Of a DNA stretch of 64,000 nucleotides, positions 41,950 through 53,334 are shown piece by piece (position 1 is the first letter of the stretch; each line of letters begins with the position of its first letter). Source of the DNA: Bettongia penicillata ogilbyi (Eukaryota > Chordata > Mammalia > Diprotodontia > Potoroidae); assembly GCA_023548195.1 (NCBI GenBank), contig JAJHZJ010000751.1:186001-250000 (forward strand), read 5' to 3'. Under the pieces are notes generated by a model, which had not been told where the DNA came from, made no database searches, and was given only the letters and a program-made list of their open reading frames with translations. The position numbers and the translations under genes are program-made.

Positions 41950-42063
41950 GAAGGAAGGGAAGGAAGAAGGAAGGAAGAAAGGAAGGAAGGAAGGAAGGAA
42001 GGAAGGAAGGAAGGAAGGAAGGAAGGAAGGAAGGAAGGAAGGAAGGAGGGAGGGAGGGAGGGA
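41950..42063. repeat. (GGAA)n microsatellite ending in (GGGA)n
   Basis: About 20 GGAA units, most contiguous from 41980 to 42045, then GGGA units. It is the source of the KEGRKEGR and PSFLPSFL frames, which are not genes. Confidence 0.95.
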
Positions 42064-42261
42064 GGAAGAAAAAGACAGACAGAGAAAAAAGAGAAAGAAA
42101 GAAAAAAGAGAGAAAGGAAAAAGAAAGAAAGAATGAAAAAGTGTGTCTGAGAATAGAGAATAGGTATATTCCTCACCTTTGAGGTCTAATTGTGAATAAA
42201 GTTTGCACTTGCTCTTGCTCCTTCCAAGTACCATAATCCTTGATGCCCAGTGAGTCAAAGT

Positions 42262-42515
42262 AAATTAGTGGCACAGTGGATAGAGTGTTTGATGTGGATT
42301 CACTAAGACTGGAGTTCAAATCCAATCTCTGACACTTGCTAGTTATAATCCTAGGCAAGTCACAACTACTCTGTGCCTCTACTTCTTCATCTGTAAAATG
42401 GAAATAATATCTGCATCTAACTCTTAGAGTTATAAAGGGTTTTGCAAACCTAAAAGTGAGACAAAATCATTGTTGCTATAATTAATATTATTATTATCTT
42501 CGTTATCCTAAAGAT
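42262..42515 (+). repeat. MIR-type / tRNA-SINE-related element
   Basis: GTGGCACAGTGGATAGAGTG, GGAGTTCAAATCCAATCTCTG (B box), CCTAGGCAAGTCACAACTAC, TCATCTGTAAAATGGAAATAATATC, AAGGGTTTTGCAAACC and a TATTATTATT end. Confidence 0.8.
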
Positions 42516-42999
42516 ACTATTTGGTTCTTGTTTTTGCATTTTGACTGTGGAATTGCCTTACTCTCATTTCTTTTTTTGTTGTTCTTGTAACTAATAATTA
42601 ATTTACTTGTTTTTGGTTTTCAACACTAACTTCCTTAAATTTTAAATTTTTCTCCTTTTCTACCTCTTCTTGCCATGATGGTATGCAATGTTATACGAGT
42701 TCTGCACATACATTCTCATTGAACACATTTTCACATTAGTCATGCTGCATAAAATGAATTAAAATGAATGGAAGAAACTATGAGAAAAGTAAAACATAAC
42801 AAAATAGAAAATAGTCTTCTTCACTCTTATTTCTGACTGTATTTATTTTTCTGGATGTGGATGATATTTTACACCAAGAGTCCTTTGGAAAAATTTTAGA
42901 TCCCTGCATTGCTGTGGAGGGCTAAATCTATTGCAAACAGGGCTCTCACACTGTGGCTGTAACTATGCATAATGTTCTCCCAGTCCTGCTCATTTCACG

Positions 43000-45900
43000 C
43001 GCATCACTTCTTTCCAGGTTTTTCTGAAGACCATCTATTGATCATTTCCTATAACACAATAGTATTCCATTACATTCATATACCACAACGTGTTCTGCAG
43101 TTCTGCGACTGAGACATCCCCTCAATTTAAAGTTCTTGACCACCACAAAAGAGCTGCTATAAATATTTTTGTACATGTGGGTCCTTTTCCCATTTTTATG
43201 ATCTCTTTGAGATACAGCCCTACAAGAGATACCGCTGAGTCAAAGGGCATGAACATTTTTATAGGCCTTTGGCATAGTACTAAATTGCTTTCCAGAATGA
43301 TTGGATCACCTCACAGTTCTACCAATAATGAATTAGTGTTCCAATTCTCCCACATCTTCTCCAACATTGATCATCTTCCTGTTTTGTCATGTTAGCCACT
43401 CTGATATACGTGATGTGGAACCTCAGAGTTGTTTTGATTTGCAACTCTCTAATTAATAGTTATTTAAAGCATTTTTTTCATATGACTATGCGTAGTATTA
43501 ATTTTTTTTCCTCTGTAAACTGCCTGTTCTTATCCTTTAATCATTTAACAATTTGGTAGTGGCTTTTATTCTTGTACCTTTGATTCAGTTCTCAATATAT
43601 TTTAGAAATAATTTAAAATTTTAGAAATTTTTAGAAATTTTATACGTTTTAGAAGTATTTTAGAAAATCTTTATCACAGATACTAGTTGTAAACATTCTT
43701 TCCCAGTTTACTGCTTCCTTCTTAATCCTGGTTGCATTGGCTTTCTTTGTGCAAAATCTTCAATTTAGTGTAATCATAATTATATATTTTTGCATTTCAT
43801 AATGTTCTCCATAGTTTGTTTGGTCATAAATTTCCCCATTCTAGATAAATATGACAATTAAACTATTACTTGGTCTCCTCGTTCGTAGTATTAGCCTTTA
43901 TATGCAAATCATATATCCATTTCGACTTCATTCTGGTACATGGTGTCAGACATTGATCTATGCCCACTTTCTACCCCACTATTTTCCAGTTTTTCCAGCA
44001 GTTTTGTCAAACGATGAGTTCTTGTCCCAGAAACTGGGGTCCTGGTGTTTATCAAACAGTAGAATGCTATAGCCATTGATTACCGTGTCTTTTCAATCGA
44101 ATCTATTCCACTGATCTACCAATATATTTCTTAGCTAGTGTCAAGTGGTTTCAAAGATTGCTATTTTATAATACAATTTGAAATCTGGTATGGTTAGACC
44201 ATCTTCCCTAGCATTTCTTTTCATTAAATACCTTAATATTCTGAACATTTTGTTTTCCCAGATGAATTTTTTCTAGCTCTAGAAAAATCATTTTGATATT
44301 TTGGTTGGTATGGTGCTAAATAAGTCAATTTAGGTAGAATTATCAATTTTATTATATTAGCTGAGCCTACCCACAAGCAACTGATGTTTTTTTTCCAATT
44401 ATTTAGATCTGACTTCATTTGTGAAAACAGTGTTTTGCAGTTGTGTTCATGCAGTCCCTGTATTCATTTTGACAGGCAGACTCTCAAATATTTTGTATAG
44501 TCTACCATACCTTTAATTGGGATTTTTGTTTTTATCTCTTGGTGTTTGGCTTTGTTAGCAATATATAGAAATGCCAATAATTTATGTGGGTTTATTATGT
44601 ATCCTGCAACTTTGCCAAAATTGTTTATTATTTCACATAGTTTTTCCTTGATTCTCTAGGATTCTCTAAGTATATTATCATATCCTCTGCAGAGTGATAA
44701 CTTAGTTGCTTCTTTTCTTGTTCTAATGCCTTCAATTGCTTTTTCTTCTCTTATTGCTAATGCCAACATTTCTACTACTATATTGAACAACAATACTGAT
44801 AATGGACATCCTTGTTTCATCCCTGATCTTCTTGGAAATGCATCTAGCTCATCCCCATTATATATAATGCTTGATGATGGTTTTATGTATATATTACTTA
44901 TTATTTTGAGAAAGGCTACATTTATTCCTATGCCCTCAAATATTTTCAAGAGGAATAGATATTGTATTATGTCAAAAGGTTTTTCTGCATCTACTAAAAT
45001 AATCATATGGTTTCTGTTAGTTTTGTTGTTGGTATGATCAGTAATTCTAGTAATTTTCCTGATACAGAAACAGCTCCACATTCCTTGTATAAATCTTATC
45101 TGATCGAAGTATATTATTCTCTTAATAAGTTGCTGTAATCTTTTTTGGTAACCTATTTTTAATAAAATTTTACATCTATATTCGTTAGGAAAATTGGCCT
45201 ATAATTTTCTTTCTCTGTTTTGACCCTTTCCCATTTAGGTATCAGCACCATATTTGTATCATAAAAGGAATTTGGTAGGATTCCTTCATCAATTTTCCCA
45301 AAAGGTCTATACAGTATTGGAATTAAATGTTCTTTAAATGTTTAATAAAATTCACTTGTAAATTCATTTGATCCTGAAGATGTTTTCCTAGGGAATTCAT
45401 TGATGGCTTGTTCAATTCACTCTCTGAGAGAGAGGTATTTTACTATATTTCTCTGAGAGAGAAGTGTTTTACTTCTTCTGTTAATCTGGGCAGTTTATTT
45501 TTGTAAATATTCTTCCATTTCACTAAGATTGTGAAATATGTTGGCATACAGTTGGGCAAACTAATTTCTAATTACTGTTTTAATGTTCTGTTCTGTGGAC
45601 GTGAGTTCACCTTTCTCATTTTTGATACTGGTAATTTGGTTTTCTTCTTTCTTTTTTTTTAAATCAAATCGACCAAAAGTTTATCAATTTTATTTTATTT
45701 TTCATAAAACTAGCTCTTAGTTTTATTATTAGTTTAATAGTTTTCTTAATTCTATTGTTATTAATCTCTCCTTTGATTTTCAATATCTCTAATTTGGTAT
45801 TTTATTGAGGATTTTCAATTTGTTCATTTTCTAGTTTTTTCAGTTGCATGCCTAATTCATTGATCTCTTCTTTGTCTATTTTATTCATGTAAGCATTCAG

Positions 45901-46072
45901 AGATATAAAACTTCCCCTAGAAATGGCTTTTGCTGAATCGCTTAAGTTTTGGAAGGTTGTCATTCTCTTCAATAAAATTATTGATTGTTTCTATGATCTG
46001 TTGCTTGACCCACTCATTCCTAAGGATTAAATTATTTAGTTTCAAATTAATTTTTTGTCTATCTCTCCATGG

Positions 46073-46153
<81 letters not shown>

Positions 46154-46830
46154 CATCAGAATCCAAAAATGTTGCAGTGACTGTCTGTCTTTCTGCACTG
46201 GGTTATGTATAGGGTTTTGATGCCCTAGCATATGGTCATTTTTTTGTGTATTTTCACATACCACTGATAAAAAAGTTATATTCCTTTCCATCCTCATTCA
46301 GTTTTTTCCAGACGTCTATCATGCCTACCATTTCCAGAATTCTATTTACCTCCCTAACTTCCTTCTTGTTTATTTTAAGGTTAAATTCATTAAGTTCAGA
46401 GAGAGGGAGGTTGAAGTCCCCACTAGTTTTGATGTCTATTTCTTCCTATAACTCCTCTAAGAATTTGGATGATATACTATTTGGTTCATGTATGTCTAAT
46501 AATAGTATTCCTTCATTGTCTATAGTGCCTTTTAGCAAGATATAGTTTGCTTCCTTATCTATTTTGAATAGATCTATTTTTGCCTTCGCTTTGCCTGAGA
46601 TTAAGATTGCTACCCCTGTTTGTGTTTTTTTGCATCAACTGAAACATAAAATATTCTATCCCAGCCTTTTACTTTAGCCATGTGTGTATCCCCCTCTTTG
46701 AAATGTGTTTCTTGTAAGCAAAATACTGTAATATTATGGTTTTTAATCCATTCTGCTATCTGCCTCCATTTTATGGGAAAGTTCATCCCATTCACATTCA
46801 CAGCAATCATTATTATCTGTGTCTTTCTCT
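43000..46830 (-). pseudogene. L1 ORF2 (endonuclease-reverse transcriptase) pseudogene
   Basis: Degenerate minus-strand ORF2, the enzyme of L1 retrotransposition. Endonuclease start at about 46830 (RIERKTQIIMIAVNVNGMNF, then CLQETHFKEGD with the catalytic E of QET kept). Reverse-transcriptase blocks near 45010-44650: MIILVDAEKPFD (family DAEKAFD), GMKQGCPLSVLLFN (family RQGCPLSPLLFN) and a destroyed FADD block (SLCRGYDN). The C-terminal part (43470-43000) corresponds to the cysteine-rich end. Many frameshifts; a TA array interrupts the region after the endonuclease. Confidence 0.88.
46076..46151. repeat. (TA)n microsatellite inside antisense ORF2
   Basis: About 37 TA units. Position equals that of the AT-rich array at 1-58 in another L1 copy. 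Confidence 0.95.
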
Positions 46831-47145
46831 CTATTCTATTCCACTTCCCCTGTTTATGCATTTTTTCTCTATTCTCCCTTCTCCTCCTCAAGAGTTTTAC
46901 TTTTGATTACCACCTCTTACAGTGTTCCCTCCCTTCTATCAGTCCTCCTCCCTTTCCCCTTACTAGTTCTTTCCTCCCTTCCAACCATTGTAACCCTTTT
47001 CTTTCCCCTTTCCCCTCCTACTGCCTGTAGGGCAAGTTGGATTTCTATACTTAACTATGTTATTCCCTCCTTGAACTAAATCCAATGAGAGTAAAGTTTA
47101 AACAATGCTCATCTACCTCCCTTCTTTCCCTGTGCTATGTTTGTA

Positions 47146-47249
47146 CAATGAGCTGGAGAGGGAAATGACAAAGCATTCCAGTATCTTTGCCAATAAAACC
47201 CCCACTGGGGTCCCAAGCAGTCAGACACTACTGAAAATGGCTGAACAAC
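47146..47249 (+). repeat. tRNA-derived SINE, 3' part only
   Basis: ATGAGCTGGAGAGGGAAATG, CATTCCAGTATCTTTGCC, ACCCCCACTGGGGTCCC and AATGGCTGAACAACAAAAATG. The 5' half (tRNA head) is missing, lost at the border with the antisense L1. Confidence 0.88.
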
Positions 47250-48450
47250 AAAAATGTGGGAAAATATTTCAGACACATCATGGGAAAATTATTTTTCACT
47301 GGCTTGTTAGACCCAGGTGCATTCAGAATCTTCTTCTTAGGCTCTGTTGGAGAATTTTTAGAAAGGTATTTCCCAGAGAGCAATGTCAATTCTGACTAGA
47401 AACTGTAAGGCTGAAACTTCCTAGAATAACCAAAAGGCCAGTTTTGTCATTCACTCCTTCATCAACCAGTTTTAAAAGGTAATCGTGTCTGACAAATTGT
47501 GGAAAAGAGGGGAATTAAAAGAGAAAAAATATGAATTTGAGGTAAGGGAACACACATTCCAATCCCAGGTCTAGTACTTATCGCCTATGTGATATGAAGC
47601 AAGTCACCTCAACTGTCTTAACCTCCATTTTTGTTGGTTTGTTTTTATCTAAGAGTCTCTTTACGGGGCAAACCCCTTCCCTCCAGCATCCGAGCCCCAC
47701 CAAGTAGCTCACGCTCCTTTCAGGCTTCTAGGAATAACCCTATTGAGTTTTGGGCAGGGGAGGGAGTGGAGTTTCTATCAAAATTACCCATAAACACTTA
47801 GTATTGTTCTCCCCATTGGTTATCAATTAGCCATGAAGAACTAACCAGCAATTTTAGTCATATTTTCTCAGATAAGTGTAGGAAAGAGCAATTGCTACAA
47901 AAACATACTTAAAAAAGTCTGGGTCATACTTTCCCATGTAGGTTTCAGAAAAGAGTGGACTCAGGTTTAAAGATTCCATGTGAAAAAGGATGACACACAA
48001 TTTCTAGGTAAATAGAAGTCTTTGTCTCCCTTCCTGAAGTCCTCATGAAATTTTCCTGAATTTTTGTACATATTTCTTTGCATGGATCTCAACCTTTATA
48101 GTTTTGAAGCTGCCCCCCTTTTTTTTCTGCCACAAAAATTCTAACTCTCTGAAATTGCCTTTCCTTGATGTTTCTAGTTAGTCCTCTCTCAACTTCCTGG
48201 TGATACATTTTATGTCGTTGAGTCAGTTTCTATGACATCAAGGCAATGTGATTGTGATGTGGTGGAGTGATGGTCCTTACCTCACTACTTATGATGCCAT
48301 ACCATGTGTAGATGAGAGACATCAATTTCTTATAGCACACTAGCACAATGGGAAAATGAAAAATCATACCCACACTTACTGGAAGCGCCAACAAAAGGAA
48401 TGTTTTCTACCATTTAAGAGCAAACAAATAATGGATGTGGCAAATTAGGA
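47250..48450. other. Mostly unique DNA
   Basis: A MIR core fragment lies at about 47555-47640 (TCCAATCCCAGGTCTAGTAC, AAGCAAGTCACCTCAACTG). Otherwise nothing recognised. Confidence 0.5.
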
Positions 48451-48451
48451 T

Positions 48452-48645
48452 ATCAGGATCATAGAACAAAAAATTGGAAGGAATCTCAGAGAGCATGCTA
48501 ATGCAACCTCCAAATTTTGCAGATGAAGAAATAAAAAGCAGTGGATTTCCTGATTTGTCTAAGTTCATAGAAATATTAAGTGAAAGAGGCAGGATGTGAA
48601 TAGAGGCCTGCTTACTCCACTACTCCATGCTGCCAACCCTTATTT
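48452..48645 (+). repeat. MIR / CR1-L3-type ancient repeat
   Basis: GATCATAGAACAAAAAATTG GAAGGAATCTCAGAG, AATTTTGCAGATGAAGAAAT, CTCCACTACTCCATGCTGCC; same family as 6945-7125. Confidence 0.7.
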
Positions 48646-48984
48646 ACTTAATCATTATTATTTTCTTAAAGTCCAGCATGTATTTTTTAAAGTCCATATG
48701 GAACATACACTAGAAAGAAATGGTAAAAAAAAATGAGACTCTATTATTCATATCCTATTTAAAATATAAATTTGCATAGATTGGTATATAATACATGTAT
48801 ATACATATACTTATGATAAATTCCACATGTAAATTTGAAATCTAAACAGTTTGTTATCTTCTGAACATTCTGCTCCTGGAATCTATGCATTTTCTTTTAA
48901 ATGCTGTAATAATCATTTTATTTTTTTCTTTTGAGGGGAGGAGAAAACAAAAGAATAACTGTCCTTTTCTCTACTTCTCATAAA

Positions 48985-49330
48985 ATCAAATAAAAAAGAA
49001 ACCATTGTAACAGCTAAGAAGAAAGAAAAAAATCTCACATAATCTTTATCTGAAAATGGATATGTCATTCTCTAGCTGAATTTCATCACCTCTCTATCAA
49101 GAACTGAGTAGTTTGCTTCATCTTTGGTGCTCTAGATTTGTAATTAGTGATTGCATTGATCAGAGTTCCTAAGTCTTTCAAAATTATTTTTCTTTGAAAA
49201 ATGCATTTAATTATATAGACTATTCTTATTCTGCCTATTTCACTCAACATTAGCTCACAAGAGGCTTCACAGATTTCTCTGAAACTCTCCCTTGCATCAT
49301 CTACATTCACATACTATAATGTAGCTAAAA
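48985..49330 (-). repeat. Antisense L1 3' UTR fragment
   Basis: AACTGAGTAGTTTGCTTCATC, GATCAGAGTTCCTAAGTC, TATTTCACTCAACATTAGC, GGCTTCACAGATTTCTCTG follow the antisense L1 3' UTR seen at 42860-43040. It faces the sense L1 3' piece at 49553, a short inverted arrangement. Confidence 0.6.
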
Positions 49331-49424
49331 TTAGAAGGAAACAGTTAACTGAAAGGGAAAAGTCTCTAAAGCCGGTTTCCCTGATAATGAAAATAATTTT
49401 AGTAAGAGATCCTAACTAAATACT

Positions 49425-49552
49425 TGTATATATGTATATATATATATATACACATACATACATACATATATATGTATATACACAATATATATATACATAC
49501 ATACATATATATGTATATATATACATATATATGTATGTATGTATATATATTT
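49425..49552. repeat. TA/CATA microsatellite
   Basis: Alternating TATATA, CATACATA and TGTATA blocks; partly self-complementary. Confidence 0.9.
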
Positions 49553-50440
49553 AGAGGAATACGAGCCACTCCCAGGTTGATTAATGAGCAAAGGATAAAG
49601 CCAGGCGATTCTCAAAGGAAGACGTGGAAAGTATCAATAGTTGATAGGGTGTGGGGGGGTGATGGAAATTGCTTCATGACACTAATGATTAAAACATTTC
49701 AAATCATAGTAACTCTAAATTGCTACCTCACCCACAGCAGACTAGCAATGGAGACCAAGAAAAAAAGGACAATAATGAATTTTGCAAAGCATATAAGAAA
49801 ACAATTATATCAATACACTGTTGAAGAAGTTATTAGTGGTCAGTCATTTTGGAAAGCAATTTGAACTATGCTCCAAGAAAGTCACTAATTTATACACACT
49901 ATTTGACCTAACTGTACCACTACTAAGTCTATGCCCTCAAAGAGATAATGGGAAAAAGGAATATATGTTCCAAAATATTTATAGTAGAATTTTTATAGTG
50001 GAAAGGGGCGTGGTTGATGAAATCATGGTATATGAATATAATGAAATGTTGTTTTGTTGTAAAGAGTGATTAAAAAGGATGATTTAAGAGGAATATGAGA
50101 AATGTATAAATGTGTAGCATTACATAAACAGAAGAAGGAAAACAATAAAATGAACAACAGAATTATAAAGACAAACAACTTTCAAGGTCTGAGAATTCTG
50201 ATCAATGATGTGATCAACGATGATCCCAAAGACCTGTGAGGAAGCATGCTACCCAATTCCTGATAGACGGGTAATCAAACTAAGATTCAGAATGAAATAT
50301 TTGTTTTTGAACATGGCTAATGCAAGAATTGTTGCTGCACAACTATGCACATTTGTATGTTTTCGTTAGTGTATGTGCATGTATGTGTGTGTGTGTTTGT
50401 GTTTCAGTGGGAGGAGGGAGAGAATAAATTGTCATGGATT
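49553..50440 (+). mobile_element. L1 3' end (ORF2 C-terminus and 3' UTR), sense
   Basis: Matches 62720-63480 of the sense L1: GAGCAAAGGATAAAGCCAGG (family 'tcaaaggatatgaacaagc'), GTCATTTTGGAAAGCAATTTG AACTATG, TTATAGTGGAAAGG and TAATGAAATGTTGTTTTG. Ends in the TG-rich GTGTGTGTGTTTG stretch. 5' truncated, broken frames. Confidence 0.78.
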
Positions 50441-50562
50441 TCACACTAGAAGTCATCTCAGTGGTCATCTATGACCACTATCTTACCTCTTCATTTTATA
50501 CCTGAAAAAAAGGATTGAAAAAATTTCAGTGACCTGTCAAGCATCACTCAGGAGGAATTAAT
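50425..50562 (+). repeat. MIR / CR1-L3-type fragment
   Basis: ATTTCACACTAGAAGTCATC, CAGTGGTCATC, TTCATTTTATACCTGAAAAAAAGG, CAGTGACCTGTCAAGC match the 'ctagtccaacccc ... cattttacagatgaggaaactgagg ... agtgacttgccc' blocks. Confidence 0.55.
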
Positions 50563-50985
50563 TAAAAATAAAGTAAGAGAAAAGAAAATAAATGTTTGCA
50601 GCTCATAATTAATTTACTGTTCACAAATTAATGAGTACTTTTTTTCTGTCTTTGTTTCTAACTGTGCTGTCGAAGATCTAGTTTCTCAGAATCTTAATTC
50701 ATGTTAATGCTTCTAATAATTTGCAGAAACCCAGTGTCCTAGGGTTAACTGTTCTTGGATCCCTGACCTCGGTCCTGTGGATTCATAGTAGTTTATTTGC
50801 TCATAGAATACACTAAATACACTCTTCTTGTTCCTTTAGATAAGATGCATATTAACATTTAAATTATAATTTAATTTGGATTACTCCATGGTGAGACTCC
50901 TCATGAATTTTTTTTTGTCTTTTGTCATGTAAGTTCACACCACTTTATAGATCTAATCTAGAGAAAAACTAAGTGATTTTTGAAA

Positions 50986-50987
<2 letters not shown>
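50563..50987. other. Unique DNA, no recognised feature
   Basis: Nothing recognised. Confidence 0.45.

Positions 50988-51071
<84 letters not shown>
50988..51071. repeat. (TA)n microsatellite, about 42 units
   Basis: Uninterrupted TA run, the longest perfect dinucleotide array in the window. Confidence 0.97.
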
Positions 51072-51073
<2 letters not shown>

Positions 51074-51124
51074 ATGGCATAGTTTAGATTTAGAATAGGG
51101 CAAGGGGGAAGAATGTATTAGAAA

Positions 51125-51600
51125 TAAATTCATTTCTTTCTAAGAGAACCCAAATTCCACTTCTGATACTTCCACTGGCAAATATTGGACCTTTGAAAAA
51201 TCATCTCATCATCCTGAGTCTCATATATTCAGCTATAAAAGGAAGTTTTTCCTATGATCATTCTATGAAAACATTGAAGGGATTTTGGAAATTATCTAAT
51301 GTAATAGTTCTCTTTTACAGATGAGGTAATTGAAATAAATTGAAGAGATATGAGTTTACAAAATCACAAAATATTTTGGATATGGGAGAGACATCAATAG
51401 CTATCTAGTCCAAAGTATCTATCAAAAAAATCCTGAAGAGTGTCATTGATTTCAATCTAGAAGGGAGATCAGTCATCATCTTGTCCAAAACCCTTATTTT
51501 AGAATTAGAAAATAAAGACTCTAGGGTTTTAAGTCAATGACCCAAGATCAAACCGTTTCATTTTATAGATTAAGAAAGAGCCTAAGAAAAGTTCAATGAT
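51125..51600 (+). repeat. Cluster of MIR / CR1-L3-type fragments
   Basis: Three successive decayed copies of the same block: GAAGGGATTTTGGAAATTATC.. TTTTACAGATGAGG (51278-51330), ATTTTGGATATGGGAGAG..CTAGTCC (51370-51412), and ATCTAGAAGGGAGATCAGTC.. ATTTTAGAATTAGAAAATAAAG (51456-51520). A MIR 5' portion (51145-51240) precedes them. Confidence 0.55.
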
Positions 51601-51684
51601 CAGCCAAACGTGACCTATTATTAATTAGCCCAGTTGGGATGATTTCATGTCTTTTGACTTCAAATCCAATAATCTTTCTCTGTA

Positions 51685-51965
51685 CTAAATTTTCCATGCA
51701 CAGTAAGTAGTCATCTAGCCTTTGTTTAAAGACTTCTAGTTTGAGATAGGCCCTTGTCTCCCAAGTTATCCCTTTCCACTTTTGAATAGTTCTAACACTT
51801 GAAGGAAATATTTCCTCTTACAAAAAGCCTCAATTTACCCCTTTGTGATTTACATCTAAAATCCATATTTCTTCCCTAAGTGGCCATGTAGAGTAAATCT
51901 AACACCTCTTGCATATGACAACTCTTCAAATATTTGGTGACATCTATCAAAGAATCTCTAATATC
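51685..51965 (-). repeat. CR1/L3-like ancient LINE 3' region
   Basis: CATCTAGCCTTTGTTTAAAG, ACTTCTAGTTTGAGATAGG, ATCCCTTTCCACTTTTGAATAG, GAAGGAAATATTTCCTC, CTTCAAATATTTGGTGACATC follow the widespread amniote block 'tctgcttaaagacctcca ... cccattccacttttggacagc ... aggaagttcttcct ... cttcaaatacttgaagac'. By analogy with avian CR1 this is the antisense orientation. Confidence 0.6.
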
Positions 51966-51998
51966 TAGTCACTTCTAAAACTCAATCTAATAGAATGT

Positions 51999-52075
51999 AG
52001 GACAGTTAGTTGGTACGATGGGGAGTCAGAAAGACCTAGATTCAAATTCAGCCTCGGTCACTTAATAGCTTTCTC
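51999..52075 (+). repeat. tRNA-derived SINE, 5' fragment
   Basis: GGACAGTTAGTTGGTACGATG, GAGTCAGAAAGACCTAG and ATTCAAATTCAGCCTCGG; the 'gatagagcaccaggcctg' part is deleted. Confidence 0.75.
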
Positions 52076-52688
52076 AGTTTGAATTCATTATTTTCTCTAA
52101 TGGGTCACATTGACAGTATAAGACAGAAAACTTGCTGAGCACAATAAAATTAGTTCCATTTATTTGTTCATGGTGTGGTTTAGATTATCAGCTCATATAT
52201 TGAGGCTGAACCATGAAGGGGAAGATCATGGTCATCTTAAAGAGACATAGAAGGAAGAGGAAGAACAAATTTAAATGGATAAATAGGACAGTTCAAGAAG
52301 GGGGAGCAGGAGATTTTTGAGCAAAATTGTTTGAGCAAAAGGAGAAAATCCAGAGGAAAAAAAAAGAAAGGAAAGTAGTCCACGAGGAGTTAACTAAGAT
52401 GTTGATCAGACAGTGTAAGAAGTTCTATGCCAAAGAGGAGAAAATGTGCTCACTAAGGAGAGTGATAACTCTGAAATTGAAGTTCCTCAAAGAGTTTGAC
52501 ACAGTAATCAATAGGGGCATTATTAGAAAGAAGGATAAAACATTGTGGTAGCTTGAGTTAAAGATAATAGGAGAAAACCTTCATACGGAATGACCACGGT
52601 ATTTTCACGGAAATAGGAGACAATGTCCTCAGTTGAGAGACATCATAAAAAGAATGGTTTAGGAGGATAAAAGAAAAGATATATAGAA
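52076..52688. other. Unassigned purine-rich DNA
   Basis: Contains a 74-codon plus frame (52327-52551) rich in K and E with no recognisable domain; likely compositional. May be an old unrecognised repeat. Confidence 0.4.
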
Positions 52689-52689
52689 A

Positions 52690-52806
52690 TACACACACAC
52701 ATACATATATACACATATACATGTGGGTATACACATATATACACATATACACATATGTACACACATATGTATATATATATATATAAAACCACACATATAT
52801 ATGTAT
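52690..52806. repeat. CA/TA microsatellite
   Basis: ACACACACATACATATATAC then TATATG and CACATATG units. Confidence 0.9.
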
Positions 52807-53089
52807 ATGAAAATAGCTTCTTTTAGAAAGGAGTAGAGATATCAATTAAGGAGGAATAAATAGATTTCCATATTTCAGTTAGACCCTGGTTAAAGTACGA
52901 TAACATGAATTTATAATGAATTGTCAGAGTGGCTGTGAGATGTACAAACAGCTTCTGAATAAAAGCACAAGTGGCACATAGTGGTAGAAAGACAGGGTTG
53001 AGCTTTGGCAACTGAAGAACAGCAATAGAACCAGTACACCTGCAATGCATGAGTATACCAGTCTTTCCATAGCTAGTAAAACATCAATA
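52807..53089. other. Unique DNA, no recognised feature
   Basis: Nothing recognised. Confidence 0.45.
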
Positions 53090-53145
53090 GGGGCAGCTAG
53101 GTGGTGCAGTGGATAGAGCACCAGTGCAGGAGTGCAGTACCAATG
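53090..53145 (+). repeat. tRNA-derived SINE, 5' head only
   Basis: GGGGCAGCTAGGTGGTGCAG TGGATAGAGCACCAGTGC, a very good head match cut off at about 53130, where a GCAGTACCAATG-type sequence leads into the minisatellite. Confidence 0.88.
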
Positions 53146-53325
53146 TACTGCATACATTTATACCGCATACATTTATATATATTTATATATACATTTTATA
53201 TACATTTTATATACATTTATATACATTATATATATTTATATACATTTTATATACATTTATACTGCATACATTTATACTGCATACATTTATACTGCATACA
53301 TTATACATTTTACATATACCATGTA
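53146..53325. repeat. AT-rich minisatellite of CATTTATA(C)-type units
   Basis: Two sub-units alternate: ACTGCATACATTTAT (15-16 bases; seen at about 53146, 53161, 53260, 53275, 53290) and TATACATTT(TA) units in the middle. The higher-order order is outer ACTGCATACATT units around an inner TA-rich expansion. Confidence 0.85.
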
Positions 53326-53334
53326 AAAACATTT

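Larger units (their letters stand above)
42590..47140 (-). mobile_element. L1 LINE, antisense, 5' truncated, with almost all of ORF2
   Basis: Read on minus: inter-ORF region from about 47140, ORF2 (about 46830-43000) and 3' UTR to about 42590. Both ORF1 and the 5' UTR are absent, typical of 5' truncation. It carries a (TA)n inside ORF2. A SINE fragment abuts its right end. It is the most complete ORF2 on the minus strand. Confidence 0.88.

Noticed and set aside
41635..42258. Frames with IYIYIY, KEGRKEGR or PSFLPSFL repeats
   Set aside because: Translations of TA and GGAA microsatellites, open in several frames at once.
52327..52551. 74-codon K/E-rich frame
   Set aside because: Composition of purine-rich DNA; no domain and no match to ORF1 coiled coils nearby.
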